NCBI RefSeq assembly: GCF_018889995.1
Contig: NZ_CP076547.1
Coordinates: 2,728,001-2,792,000, forward strand
DNA from: Subtercola sp. PAMC28395
GTDB taxonomy: Bacteria > Actinomycetota > Actinomycetes > Actinomycetales > Microbacteriaceae
Direction: 5' to 3'
DNA length: 64,000 nucleotides
This document shows positions 56,375-64,000 of this stretch, piece after piece. Position numbers and translations under genes: made by a program. Position 1 is the first letter of the stretch. Each line of letters opens with the position of its first letter. Below the pieces are notes generated by a model. It had not been told where the DNA came from. It did no database searches and was given only the letters and a program-made list of their open reading frames with translations.

Positions 56375-57457
56375 TCACTCCGCCGTGGCTCCGAGCTCTG
56401 CGAGTCGCGCCTCTTCGTCGGCCGCGATACACGATTCGACAACCGGTTCGAGGGCACCGTTCATGACGGCGTCGAGGTTGTAGGCCTTGTAACCGGTGCG
56501 GTGGTCGGCGATGCGGTTCTCGGGAAAGTTGTAGGTGCGGATGCGCTCGGAGCGGTCCATCGTGCGGATCTGGCTCTTTCGCACTGCGGAGGCCGCTTCG
56601 TCGATCTCCTCCTGCTGCTTCGCCAGAACACGGGCCCGCAGAACGCGCATCCCCGCTTCGCGGTTCTGCAGCTGGCTCTTCTCGTTCTGCATCGCCACCA
56701 CGATTCCGGTCGGAAGGTGGGTGATTCGAACGGCAGAGTCCGTGGTGTTGACGGACTGGCCACCGGGGCCACTCGAGCGATAGACGTCGATCTTCAGGTC
56801 GTTCGGGCTGATCTCGACCTCTTCGGGCTCGTCGACCTCCGGGTAGACCAGCACGCCGGCAGCGGAGGTGTGGATACGCCCCTGCGACTCAGTCGCCGGC
56901 ACACGCTGCACGCGGTGCACGCCACCCTCGTACTTCAGGTGCGCCCAGACACCCTCTGCTGGGTCTGTCGACTTGCCCTTGATGGCCAGCTGTACGTCTT
57001 TGATGCCGCCGAGGTCACTCGAAGTCTGCTCGATGATCTCGGTCTTCCACTTCTTGCTTTCTGCATAGTGCAGGTACATGCGTAGAAGATCCGCAGCGAA
57101 CAGGGCAGACTCTGCCCCGCCCTCCCCCATCTTGATCTCCATGATGACGTCGCGGCCATCGTTGGGGTCACGGGGAATGAGCAGCCGACGAAGCTTCTCG
57201 GTCGCGGCTTCGAGTTCCTCGGTCATACCGGGGAGCTCGGCCGCGAACGACGCATCTTCTGCGGCCATCTCCGTCGCTGCTTCGACGTCGTCGGTCAGCT
57301 GTTGCCATTCACGCCAGGCCGCAATGATGCGACTCAGCTCTGCATAGCGTCTGTTGACCTTCTTGGATCGAGCAGGATCCGAGTGAAGCGCTGGATCGGC
57401 GAGCTGCTCCTGCAGCTCGTCATGCTCGATCAGCAGAGTCTCTACCGATTCGAACAT
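56375..57457 (-). CDS. prfA: Peptide chain release factor 1
   Basis: 360 residues, recognises UAA and UAG. The catalytic [15 protein letters not shown] lies near residue 232. The N-terminal helical domain ([16 protein letters not shown]) is present, and the stop-codon reading region contains [14 protein letters not shown] in place of the E. coli PxT segment. It starts six bases after the rho stop and precedes prmC, forming a rho-prfA-prmC operon. Confidence 0.98.
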   Translation of the reverse strand: MFESVETLLIEHDELQEQLADPALHSDPARSKKVNRRYAELSRIIAAWREWQQLTDDVEAATEMAAEDASFAAELPGMTEELEAATEKLRRLLIPRDPNDGRDVIMEIKMGEGGAESALFAADLLRMYLHYAESKKWKTEIIEQTSSDLGGIKDVQLAIKGKSTDPAEGVWAHLKYEGGVHRVQRVPATESQGRIHTSAAGVLVYPEVDEPEEVEISPNDLKIDVYRSSGPGGQSVNTTDSAVRITHLPTGIVVAMQNEKSQLQNREAGMRVLRARVLAKQQEEIDEAASAVRKSQIRTMDRSERIRTYNFPENRIADHRTGYKAYNLDAVMNGALEPVVESCIAADEEARLAELGATAE

Positions 57458-57463
57458 GTCTAC

Positions 57464-60055
57464 CTAATCCTCTTTGTGACCGTTGTGATTGGTGGTGTGC
57501 CCATTGCTGTGGCTGGTCGCCGGAGCGGCAGGCATCGACTTCTGCACCTGCATGAGGAACTCGACGTTGCTCGTGGTGTCTTTCAGACGACCCAGAACGA
57601 TTTCGAGTGCCTGCTGCTGGTCGAGACCAGCGAGGGCACGACGGAGCTTCCAGGTGATCTTCGTCTCGTCGACGCCCATCAGGAGCTCCTCGCGGCGGGT
57701 TCCGGATGCGTTGACATCGACAGCAGGGAAGATGCGCTTGTCAGCAAGCTGGCGTGAGAGACGGAGCTCCATGTTGCCGGTGCCCTTGAACTCCTCGAAG
57801 ATCACTTCATCCATCTTCGAACCGGTCTCGACGAGCGCCGACGCGATGATGGTGAGCGAGCCACCGTTCTCGATGTTGCGTGCTGCACCGAAGAACCGCT
57901 TGGGTGGGTACAGGGCCGCGGCATCGACGCCACCGGAGAGAATGCGACCCGACGGCGGGGCAGCCAGGTTGTAGGCACGACCGAGGCGGGTTATCGAGTC
58001 AAGTAGCACGACGACGTCGTGACCGAGCTCAACCAGGCGCTTTGCTCGCTCGATGGCGAGTTCGGCGACGATCGTGTGATCTTCAGCGGGCCTGTCGAAG
58101 GTCGAGGCGATGACCTCACCCTTGACCGTGCGCTGCATGTCGGTGACTTCTTCAGGGCGCTCGTCGACCAGAACGACCATGAGGTGAACCTCGGGGTTGT
58201 TGGTCGAGATCGCGTTGGCGATCTGCTGCATGACGATCGTCTTGCCTGCCTTGGGCGGCGCGACGATGAGTCCGCGCTGGCCCTTGCCGATGGGGGCGAC
58301 CAGGTCGATGATGCGCTGCGTCAGCTTGCCCGGCTCGGTCTCGAGACGCAGTCGTTCCTGCGGGTAGAGCGGAGTCAGCTTCGAGAACTCGACGCGGTTG
58401 GCTGCCTCTTCGATCGGAAGACCGTTGATCGACTCCACCTTGACGATGGCGTTGTACTTCTGGCGACCATTGCTGTCGCCTTCGCGTGGCTGGCGGATCG
58501 AACCGACGACGGCGTCACCCTTGCGCAGGTTGTACTTCTTGACCTGCCCGAGCGAGACATACACGTCGCTGTTGCCCGGCAGGTAACCGCTGGTGCGAAC
58601 GAAGGCGTAGTTGTCGAGGATGTCGAGGATACCGGCGACGGGGATGAGAACGTCGTCTTCGCTGATCTCGGGCTCGAGGTCGTCAAGACCACCCTGGCCG
58701 CGACGCTTGCGATCGCGGTAGCGGTTGCGTGCGCTGCGGTCGTTGGGGTTCTGCTGGCCCTGGCCCTGGCGGTCGTTCAGCTCATCGAGCTGCTGCTCGT
58801 CGAAGCTCGCGTCGTCCTGGCGGTCGTTACGATCCCGCTGGTTGCGCTGGTTGTTCGCGCCACGCTGGTTGTTGTTCAGACGATCACTGTTGGTGCGGTC
58901 TGCGTTCGAGCGCTCCGCGCCGTTTCGCTCGGTGCCGTTGCGATCAGTACCGTTGCGGTCGTTCGCGGCCCTGTCTGCGCCCGCAGAACCGTTGGCGGCC
59001 TGGTTGCGATCGGCATTCCGGTCGGCATTGCGGTCACGACGGTTTCGGTTACGGCCGTTCTGCCGGCCCTCGCCGGTCTCGCGGGCTTCGTCGCCCTCGG
59101 CCTCGAAACGAGAACCCTCTGCAGAGTTGTCGGCATCGGAACCACCGACGATCGGGAGGTCGGGAAGGATCGACTCGGTACGTGACCGGTCGACGGCAGG
59201 AGCGCCGTCGATGCCAGCGGCAGCGTCACGCGCGGCCTGGGCCGCACGCTGGGCGCGGGTGAGGCGGGGGGTGCGCACCTGGCGTTCGTTGCGCGGGGCA
59301 CCTGCATTGCCAGCACCCGCGTTGTCGGTGGTTTCGGCAGCGCCGTCCTGGGCAGCGATTGCCGCGTCGAGCACAGCGTCGAGCCTGCTCGTGTCGAGCG
59401 CGGGGCTCGCTTCGGCGTCAGAGGGAACCAGCGGTGCGTGCTCGGATGCAGCGGCGTTCACGTGCTGCACAGCCGAACGGCGGCCACGGCCGGCGCTTGC
59501 GCCGTTGCTTGACTGAGGCGCATTGCCAGATTCGGAAGTTTCGGCATTCTCAGTCACGATCGGAGCAGCAGGCGCCTTCGATTCCACTGCAGGGGCGCTG
59601 GTCGGCGCAGCCGTGGTGACGCGACGAGAAGCGCGGCGGCGGGGTGCCCCCAGCTCGGTGGGCGCTACGTCGGCAACGACGGGCGCTTCAGTTGCGGCAG
59701 GCGACTCGGCGGCAGCAGATGCCTCGAGAGTGTCGGAGATGGGCCCGTCGGCTGCAACAGCTTCAGGCGCGACGGCCTCGGGCACGATGGCCTCTGGCTC
59801 GGGCAGCACCGGCTCTGCCGCGACCGGCGATTCGCTTGCCTCGACCACGGCGGCCGACTCCGGCGAACCGGCGACGGAGGTGTCGGCGTTGCCCGGCTGG
59901 GCGTTCGTGATGGCGGCCACGAGGTCGCCCTTGCGAAGCTTCGACGCACCCGCGATTCCGAGGGCCGCGGCGAGCGTCTGTAGTTCTGAGACCTTGAGGG
60001 TCGCAAGATCTGTTCGGGACTCCACGCCTGAAGCGTGGATGTTGATGTCAGTCAC
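57464..60055 (-). CDS. rho: Transcription termination factor Rho with long disordered insert
   Basis: 863 residues, about twice E. coli Rho. The N-terminal helical domain (LATLKVSELQTLAAALG) is followed by roughly 400 residues of low complexity: first Ala/Glu/Pro/Ser-rich, then Arg/Asn/Asp-rich with repeated NRNRRDRNADRN- and DRNGT-like units. The RNA-binding cold-shock-like domain (ILDILDNYAFVRTSGYL) and the ATPase core (Walker A VAPPKAGKT near residue 600) are intact. Rho is an RNA helicase hexamer that ends transcription. Such inserts occur in Micrococcus and Mycobacterium Rho, where they add RNA binding. GTG start. Confidence 0.97.
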   Translation of the reverse strand: MTDINIHASGVESRTDLATLKVSELQTLAAALGIAGASKLRKGDLVAAITNAQPGNADTSVAGSPESAAVVEASESPVAAEPVLPEPEAIVPEAVAPEAVAADGPISDTLEASAAAESPAATEAPVVADVAPTELGAPRRRASRRVTTAAPTSAPAVESKAPAAPIVTENAETSESGNAPQSSNGASAGRGRRSAVQHVNAAASEHAPLVPSDAEASPALDTSRLDAVLDAAIAAQDGAAETTDNAGAGNAGAPRNERQVRTPRLTRAQRAAQAARDAAAGIDGAPAVDRSRTESILPDLPIVGGSDADNSAEGSRFEAEGDEARETGEGRQNGRNRNRRDRNADRNADRNQAANGSAGADRAANDRNGTDRNGTERNGAERSNADRTNSDRLNNNQRGANNQRNQRDRNDRQDDASFDEQQLDELNDRQGQGQQNPNDRSARNRYRDRKRRGQGGLDDLEPEISEDDVLIPVAGILDILDNYAFVRTSGYLPGNSDVYVSLGQVKKYNLRKGDAVVGSIRQPREGDSNGRQKYNAIVKVESINGLPIEEAANRVEFSKLTPLYPQERLRLETEPGKLTQRIIDLVAPIGKGQRGLIVAPPKAGKTIVMQQIANAISTNNPEVHLMVVLVDERPEEVTDMQRTVKGEVIASTFDRPAEDHTIVAELAIERAKRLVELGHDVVVLLDSITRLGRAYNLAAPPSGRILSGGVDAAALYPPKRFFGAARNIENGGSLTIIASALVETGSKMDEVIFEEFKGTGNMELRLSRQLADKRIFPAVDVNASGTRREELLMGVDETKITWKLRRALAGLDQQQALEIVLGRLKDTTSNVEFLMQVQKSMPAAPATSHSNGHTTNHNGHKED

Positions 60056-60073
60056 TAAGGTGATTTTCCTTCC

Positions 60074-60099
60074 TCTGCCGTCTTATGAGTTGCGGCAGA
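60074..60099 (-). promoter_or_regulatory. Hairpin in the rho leader
   Basis: TCTGCCG (60074-60080) and CGGCAGA (60093-60099) pair perfectly around a 12-base loop, 19 bases before the rho GTG. It may affect rho translation or mark the leader used in Rho autoregulation, but no Rho-binding pattern can be proven by eye. The rest of the 162-base gap to thrB holds nothing that I recognise. Confidence 0.45.
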
Positions 60100-60217
60100 A
60101 GAGCTGTACGCGCTTGTTTGCGTTGGGCGGAGGCTACTGATCGTGGCACTTCACGGCACAACAAGCGTCAGCGGTAATGTGGAGGATGTGCGACCGGGAC
60201 GTTCTGCAGCACAAGAA

Positions 60218-61183
60218 CTATGCGGCGTCGACCGGATGCGATATCACTGTAGCACCTTTGAAGTCGACTGCCAGTACGAGTGAGTCCCAGGGTGTCGCGG
60301 CCTCTGCGGACACCAGATCTGCAGCGGCGAGCCGCTGGCCCGGGTCGCTGCAGAGCACGAGAATGCTCGGGCCAGCACCCGAGACGACGGCAGGGAATCC
60401 CTGCGCGCGCAGTAGACGGATCAGTCGATCGGTCTCGGGCATCGCAGCGGCACGGTAGCTCTGGTGCAGCTTGTCTTCGGTCGCAGCGAACAACAGTTCG
60501 GGGCTCTGGATCAGCGCTGCGATGAGCAGCGTCGAGCGCGAGACGTTGAAGATGGCGTCTTCGTGCGGAACAGTGGCCGGCTGGAGGCTGCGCGCCAGCG
60601 CCGTCGACATGGTGGCCTGGGGCACGAGCACCAACGGCGAGACGCCTCGGTGCACCATCAGCTTCTTGAACTGGGGGCCTTCCGGTGTCACCCAGGCGAT
60701 CGTCAGTCCGCCGAAGAGTGCCGGCGCGACATTGTCAGGATGCCCTTCGAGCTCTGTCGCGAGGGCCAGGAGTCCGAGCGCGTCGATCTCCACGACACCC
60801 TCGAGCAGACCCTGCGCCGCCATGATTCCGCTCACGATGGCTGCACCGGATGATCCCATGCCTCTGCCGTGCGGGATCGAGTTGCGGGCGATGAGGTCGA
60901 GACCGGGCATCGGCTGCCCGTAGGCCGCAAAGGTGTGGGCGATCGACTTCACGACGAGGTTCGACTCGTCGGTGGGGACTTCGCCTGCACCGACACCCCG
61001 GACATCCACTGTCGCACCAGGCGCGTCGCGCACAGAGACCGTCAGTTCGTCGTAGAGAGAAAGCGACAGCCCGAGGGTGTCGAAACCAGGGCCGAGGTTT
61101 GCCGACGTCGCGGGAACCCGCACCGTGACAGACCTGCCCGAAAGGTCAGTCGTCTGCGAGCCCGATGCGGCCGTGGCCGTCAC
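60218..61183 (-). CDS. thrB: Homoserine kinase
   Basis: 321 residues, GHMP kinase family; phosphorylates homoserine in threonine synthesis. The substrate motif VPATSANLGPGFDTLG and the ATP-binding PHGRGMGSSGAAIVSG are intact. The GTG start overlaps the thrC stop by four bases. Confidence 0.97.
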   Translation of the reverse strand: MTATAASGSQTTDLSGRSVTVRVPATSANLGPGFDTLGLSLSLYDELTVSVRDAPGATVDVRGVGAGEVPTDESNLVVKSIAHTFAAYGQPMPGLDLIARNSIPHGRGMGSSGAAIVSGIMAAQGLLEGVVEIDALGLLALATELEGHPDNVAPALFGGLTIAWVTPEGPQFKKLMVHRGVSPLVLVPQATMSTALARSLQPATVPHEDAIFNVSRSTLLIAALIQSPELLFAATEDKLHQSYRAAAMPETDRLIRLLRAQGFPAVVSGAGPSILVLCSDPGQRLAAADLVSAEAATPWDSLVLAVDFKGATVISHPVDAA

Positions 61184-62286
61184 GCGGTGGCCTTGGAGAG
61201 ACCCAGCACACCGGCGATCTCGGGGACGTCCACCGGAACGATGGTGGGCTTGATGTCACTGCCGTCGGCCGCGCGGAGGGCCCACTGGGGGTCTTTCAGA
61301 CCGTGGCCCGTGACCGTCAGCACGACGGTGGAGCCCGCGGGGATCATGCCGGCTTCAGCGCGCTCGAGCAGGCCGGCGACGCTGATGGCCGACGCCGGCT
61401 CGACGAAGATGCCCACCTCGGCCGAGAGGATGCGGTGGGCTTCGAGGATGTGTTTGTCGGAGATGGCGCCGAAGTACCCGTCGCTCGTCTCACGCGCGTT
61501 GATCGCCAGATTCCAGGAGGCCGGATTGCCGATGCGGATAGCGCTGGCGATGGTCTCCGGGTTCTTCACGACGTGACCGACCACGATGGGGGCGCTGCCG
61601 GCAGCCTGGAACCCGAACATGCGCGGGAGCTTCGTGGTGGCACCGCGTTCAAGTTCTTCGGAGTACCCGCGGAAGTACGCGGTGTAGTTGCCCGCGTTGC
61701 CGACGGGAACGATGTGGAAGTCGGGCGCATCCTGCAATACCTCGACGACCTCGAACGCAGCCGTCTTCTGGCCTTCGATGCGGTCGGGGTTCACCGAGTT
61801 CACGAGGTGAACAGGGTAGTTCGCAGCGAGCTCGCGGGCGATGTCGAGGCAGTCGTCGAAGTTGCCCTGTACCTGGAGCAGTTCGGCATCGTGCGCAATG
61901 GCCTGGCTGAGCTTGCCCATGGCGATCTTGCCTTCGGGCACGAGCACCGCTGCCTTGATGCCCGCGTGTGTTGCGTAGGCCGCAGCCGAGGCAGAGGTGT
62001 TGCCGGTCGAGGCGCAGATGACGGCCTTCGCGCCGTGCTCGACGGCCTTCGAGATCGCCATCGTCATTCCGCGATCTTTGAAGGAGCCGGTGGGGTTCAT
62101 GCCCTCGAACTTGACCCAGACCTTCGCACCCGTGCGCGCGGAGAGTGCCGGGGCGGGAATGAGCGGCGTGCCTCCCTCACCGAGCGTGATGATCGGCGTC
62201 GCCTCGCTGATGTTGAGGCGGTCGGCGTATTCGTGCAACACGCCCCTCCACTGACGGGACGGGATGCGGTTACTGTTCGAAGACAC
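61180..62286 (-). CDS. thrC: Threonine synthase
   Basis: 368 residues, PLP fold type II. The PLP lysine is Lys70 (NPTGSFKDRGM); the phosphate-binding loop is VPVGNAGNYTAYFRG. It converts O-phosphohomoserine to threonine. This is the short actinobacterial class. The GTG start overlaps the hom stop by one base, so hom, thrC and thrB are one translationally coupled unit. Confidence 0.97.
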   Translation of the reverse strand: MSSNSNRIPSRQWRGVLHEYADRLNISEATPIITLGEGGTPLIPAPALSARTGAKVWVKFEGMNPTGSFKDRGMTMAISKAVEHGAKAVICASTGNTSASAAAYATHAGIKAAVLVPEGKIAMGKLSQAIAHDAELLQVQGNFDDCLDIARELAANYPVHLVNSVNPDRIEGQKTAAFEVVEVLQDAPDFHIVPVGNAGNYTAYFRGYSEELERGATTKLPRMFGFQAAGSAPIVVGHVVKNPETIASAIRIGNPASWNLAINARETSDGYFGAISDKHILEAHRILSAEVGIFVEPASAISVAGLLERAEAGMIPAGSTVVLTVTGHGLKDPQWALRAADGSDIKPTIVPVDVPEIAGVLGLSKATA

Positions 62287-63647
62287 TAGTTTCCTTCAAC
62301 TCTCATAACGGACTGCACGCTGGTGACAGCGGCATGGGTGGCCAGGTCGTCGACCGTTGCAGACAGCGCCGCCTCGGTGGACTCATGGGTCACAATGACA
62401 AGGGTAGCGGTGAGCGGGCCGGCACCCGGTACGACGGCGAGCGTGCCTGCGCCCTCGACGCTGCCGTCTCGTCGTGAACCGACGGACTGCTGCACGGCCT
62501 CGACAGACACGTCGTGTTCGCTGAACAATCCCGCGATCCGAGCCAGAACGCCCGGCTCATCGACGACTTCGAGCGTGATCTGGTAGCGCGTCAGCACCTT
62601 GCCGATCTGCACGAACGGCAGGTGCGCTGTCAGCGATTCGGCGACACCCGGGCCACCGGCGACGTGGCGCCGTGCAGCAGAAACCAGGTCTCCGAGCACT
62701 GCGGATGCTGTTTCCAACCCGCCCGCTCCGGCACCGTAGAACATCAGGTCTCCGGCGGCCTCTGCTTCGACGAACACCGCGTTCTTCGCGCCGTGCACGG
62801 CAGCGAGGGGGTGGAGGCGCGAGACAAGCGCCGGGTGAACCCGCGCCGAGATCCCCTCTTCGCCCGTCAGCGGGTCAGTAACCCGCTCGCAGATGGCAAG
62901 CAGCTTGACCACGTATCCCGAACGGCGCGCCTGCTCTACGAGAGCGGGAGTCACACCCGTGATCCCCTCTCGATGCACGGCCTCGACCGGTACGGCGCTG
63001 TGAAATGCCAGGCGTGCCAGGATCGCGGCCTTCTGGGCTGCATCGTAACCTTCGATGTCAGCCGTAGGGTCAGACTCTGCATACCCGAGCTCGGTCGCAA
63101 TGGCGAGCGCCGACTCCAGGCTGTCTCCCTCGACATCCATCCGGTCGAGAATGAAGTTGGTCGTACCGTTGACGATTCCGAGGATCCTCTTGACCCTGTC
63201 TCCGGCAAGACTGTCGCGAAGCGGCCGGATGATCGGGATCGCCCCGCCGGCGGCAGCCTCGTAGTACAGCTGCGCACCCACCTGCTCCGCGGCTTCGAAC
63301 AGTTCGGTGCCGTGCAGTGCGAGCAGCGCCTTGTTGCCCGTGACGACGTCTGCCCCGGAGTGCAGCGCCTGCAGGATGTACGTGCGCGCGGGTTCGATCC
63401 CGCCCATCAGCTCGATCACGATGTCGGCAGAGAGAATCAGAGACTCCGCGTCGGTCGTGTACAGCTCCTGTGGCAGCTCCACGTCGCGTTGTGCGTCGAT
63501 GTCGCGAACGGCAATGCCGACCAGTTCGAGGCCGGCGCCGACCCGGGAAGCGAGCTCGTCGCCGTGCTCGAGCAGCAGCTGCGCCACGCGTGAACCGACA
63601 CTGCCCGCTCCGAGCAGGGCGATCTTGAGGTTGCGGTATTCGATCAT
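62286..63647 (-). CDS. hom: Homoserine dehydrogenase
   Basis: 453 residues. The NAD(P) motif is [15 protein letters not shown]; the catalytic domain has [14 protein letters not shown] and a C-terminal ACT domain ([24 protein letters not shown]), the usual site of threonine feedback inhibition. It reduces aspartate semialdehyde to homoserine. The ATG overlaps the lysA stop by four bases. Confidence 0.98.
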   Translation of the reverse strand: MIEYRNLKIALLGAGSVGSRVAQLLLEHGDELASRVGAGLELVGIAVRDIDAQRDVELPQELYTTDAESLILSADIVIELMGGIEPARTYILQALHSGADVVTGNKALLALHGTELFEAAEQVGAQLYYEAAAGGAIPIIRPLRDSLAGDRVKRILGIVNGTTNFILDRMDVEGDSLESALAIATELGYAESDPTADIEGYDAAQKAAILARLAFHSAVPVEAVHREGITGVTPALVEQARRSGYVVKLLAICERVTDPLTGEEGISARVHPALVSRLHPLAAVHGAKNAVFVEAEAAGDLMFYGAGAGGLETASAVLGDLVSAARRHVAGGPGVAESLTAHLPFVQIGKVLTRYQITLEVVDEPGVLARIAGLFSEHDVSVEAVQQSVGSRRDGSVEGAGTLAVVPGAGPLTATLVIVTHESTEAALSATVDDLATHAAVTSVQSVMRVEGN

Positions 63648-64000
63648 GATGCTTTCTCGGAGGTGGGGGAAAAGACTGGCGGATGCTCGGCGACCGTCTG
63701 CGCCTTGCGCGTGCCCCGCGCGATTCCCGGGTCGCGTGCCAGAAGATCATCGACGGTCTCACCGCGCATGATGAGCCGGGCCGAGCCGTCGACCACGGCG
63801 ACGACCGGGGGCCTGCCCAGGAAGTTGTAATTGCTCGACAGCGACCAACAGTACGCACCGGTGGCGGGCACCGCGAGCAGGTCGCCGGGCGTCACATCGC
63901 CCGGAAGGTAGTCGGAGTAGACGACGATGTCGCCGCTCTCGCAGTGTTTGCCGGCGACCCGCACCAGGGCGGGATCGGCGTCGGATCGCCTGTTGGCGAG
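63644..64000 (-). CDS. lysA: Diaminopimelate decarboxylase, C-terminal part
   Basis: The last 118 codons of LysA; the start lies beyond the window. Visible signatures are GKHCESGD and the C-terminal [17 protein letters not shown], which contains the substrate/PLP tyrosine region. LysA makes lysine from meso-DAP, so aspartate-family branches for lysine and threonine are adjacent and coupled. Product lysine would also be the presumed monomer of the Pls-like enzyme, though the loci are 36 kb apart. Confidence 0.95.
   Translation of the reverse strand, partial: LANRRSDADPALVRVAGKHCESGDIVVYSDYLPGDVTPGDLLAVPATGAYCWSLSSNYNFLGRPPVVAVVDGSARLIMRGETVDDLLARDPGIARGTRKAQTVAEHPPVFSPTSEKAS

Noticed and set aside
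60056..62286. Threonine/lysine attenuator or riboswitch for the thr genes
   Set aside because: The true operon start is upstream of lysA, outside the window; hom, thrC and thrB overlap, so there is no leader between them.

Overview
The window is a gene-dense, high-G+C stretch of an actinobacterial chromosome. Several things point to Microbacteriaceae or a close relative: the infB/ylxR/nusA and atp gene orders, frequent GTG starts, a proline/glycine-rich IF2 leader, a long disordered insert in Rho, the MEP genes dxr and ispG around a site-2 protease, and a fused OleBC. I see no tRNA, rRNA, CRISPR array, prophage or insertion sequence. Genus is not resolved.

Layout. 1-5363 (minus): translation/transcription block rbfA (cut by the window), infB, ylxR, nusA. 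5471-10316 (minus): complete oleA-oleBC-oleD operon for head-to-head long-chain olefins, lying between nusA and proS with no rimP present. 10453-16785 (minus): proS, a membrane-anchored trypsin-like protease, an MFS exporter with its MarR regulator, ispG. 16938-19474 (minus): a small SHOCT protein and a NarL-type two-component system; both promoters carry the same 11-bp box. 19582-23125 (minus): rseP-like protease, dxr, a double-FKBP lipoprotein. 23326-28781 (plus): a Pls/PosA-type synthetase (A domain, T domain, large membrane module) whose A-domain pocket reads like a lysine code, overlapping an M1 aminopeptidase; this is the best candidate for a poly-epsilon-lysine-type locus. 28825-30709 (minus): DHA2-type MFS exporter and an OsmC protein. 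30745-41926: polyamine/GABA region with gabT, an asparaginase, a potABCD-like ABC importer, a PP2C phosphatase, an Lrp/AsnC regulator, a putrescine-type aminotransferase and a PuuB-like FAD oxidase. 41950-44656: pdxH, ogt, tag, yaaA. 44661-53757 (minus): the whole F1Fo ATP synthase operon with an AtpI-like gene and a WecA/TagO-type transferase upstream. 53760-64000: tsaC, a HAD phosphatase, then prmC, prfA, rho, thrB, thrC, hom and lysA (cut by the window), all on the minus strand except the HAD gene.

How the parts relate. Most of the window is core metabolism and information processing. The accessory content is the ole operon, the Pls-like pair, the polyamine cluster and the efflux genes. 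PotABCD would import putrescine/spermidine, the aminotransferase and oxidase would start its breakdown, and GabT would finish it by way of GABA; the aldehyde dehydrogenase and gabD steps are not here.

The intergenic DNA is unusually structured. Four long inverted repeats (15-31 bp arms, 20-31 nt loops) lie in three gaps. Three genes (nusA, prmC, the DHA2 transporter) have tandem duplications that span or abut their stop codons.
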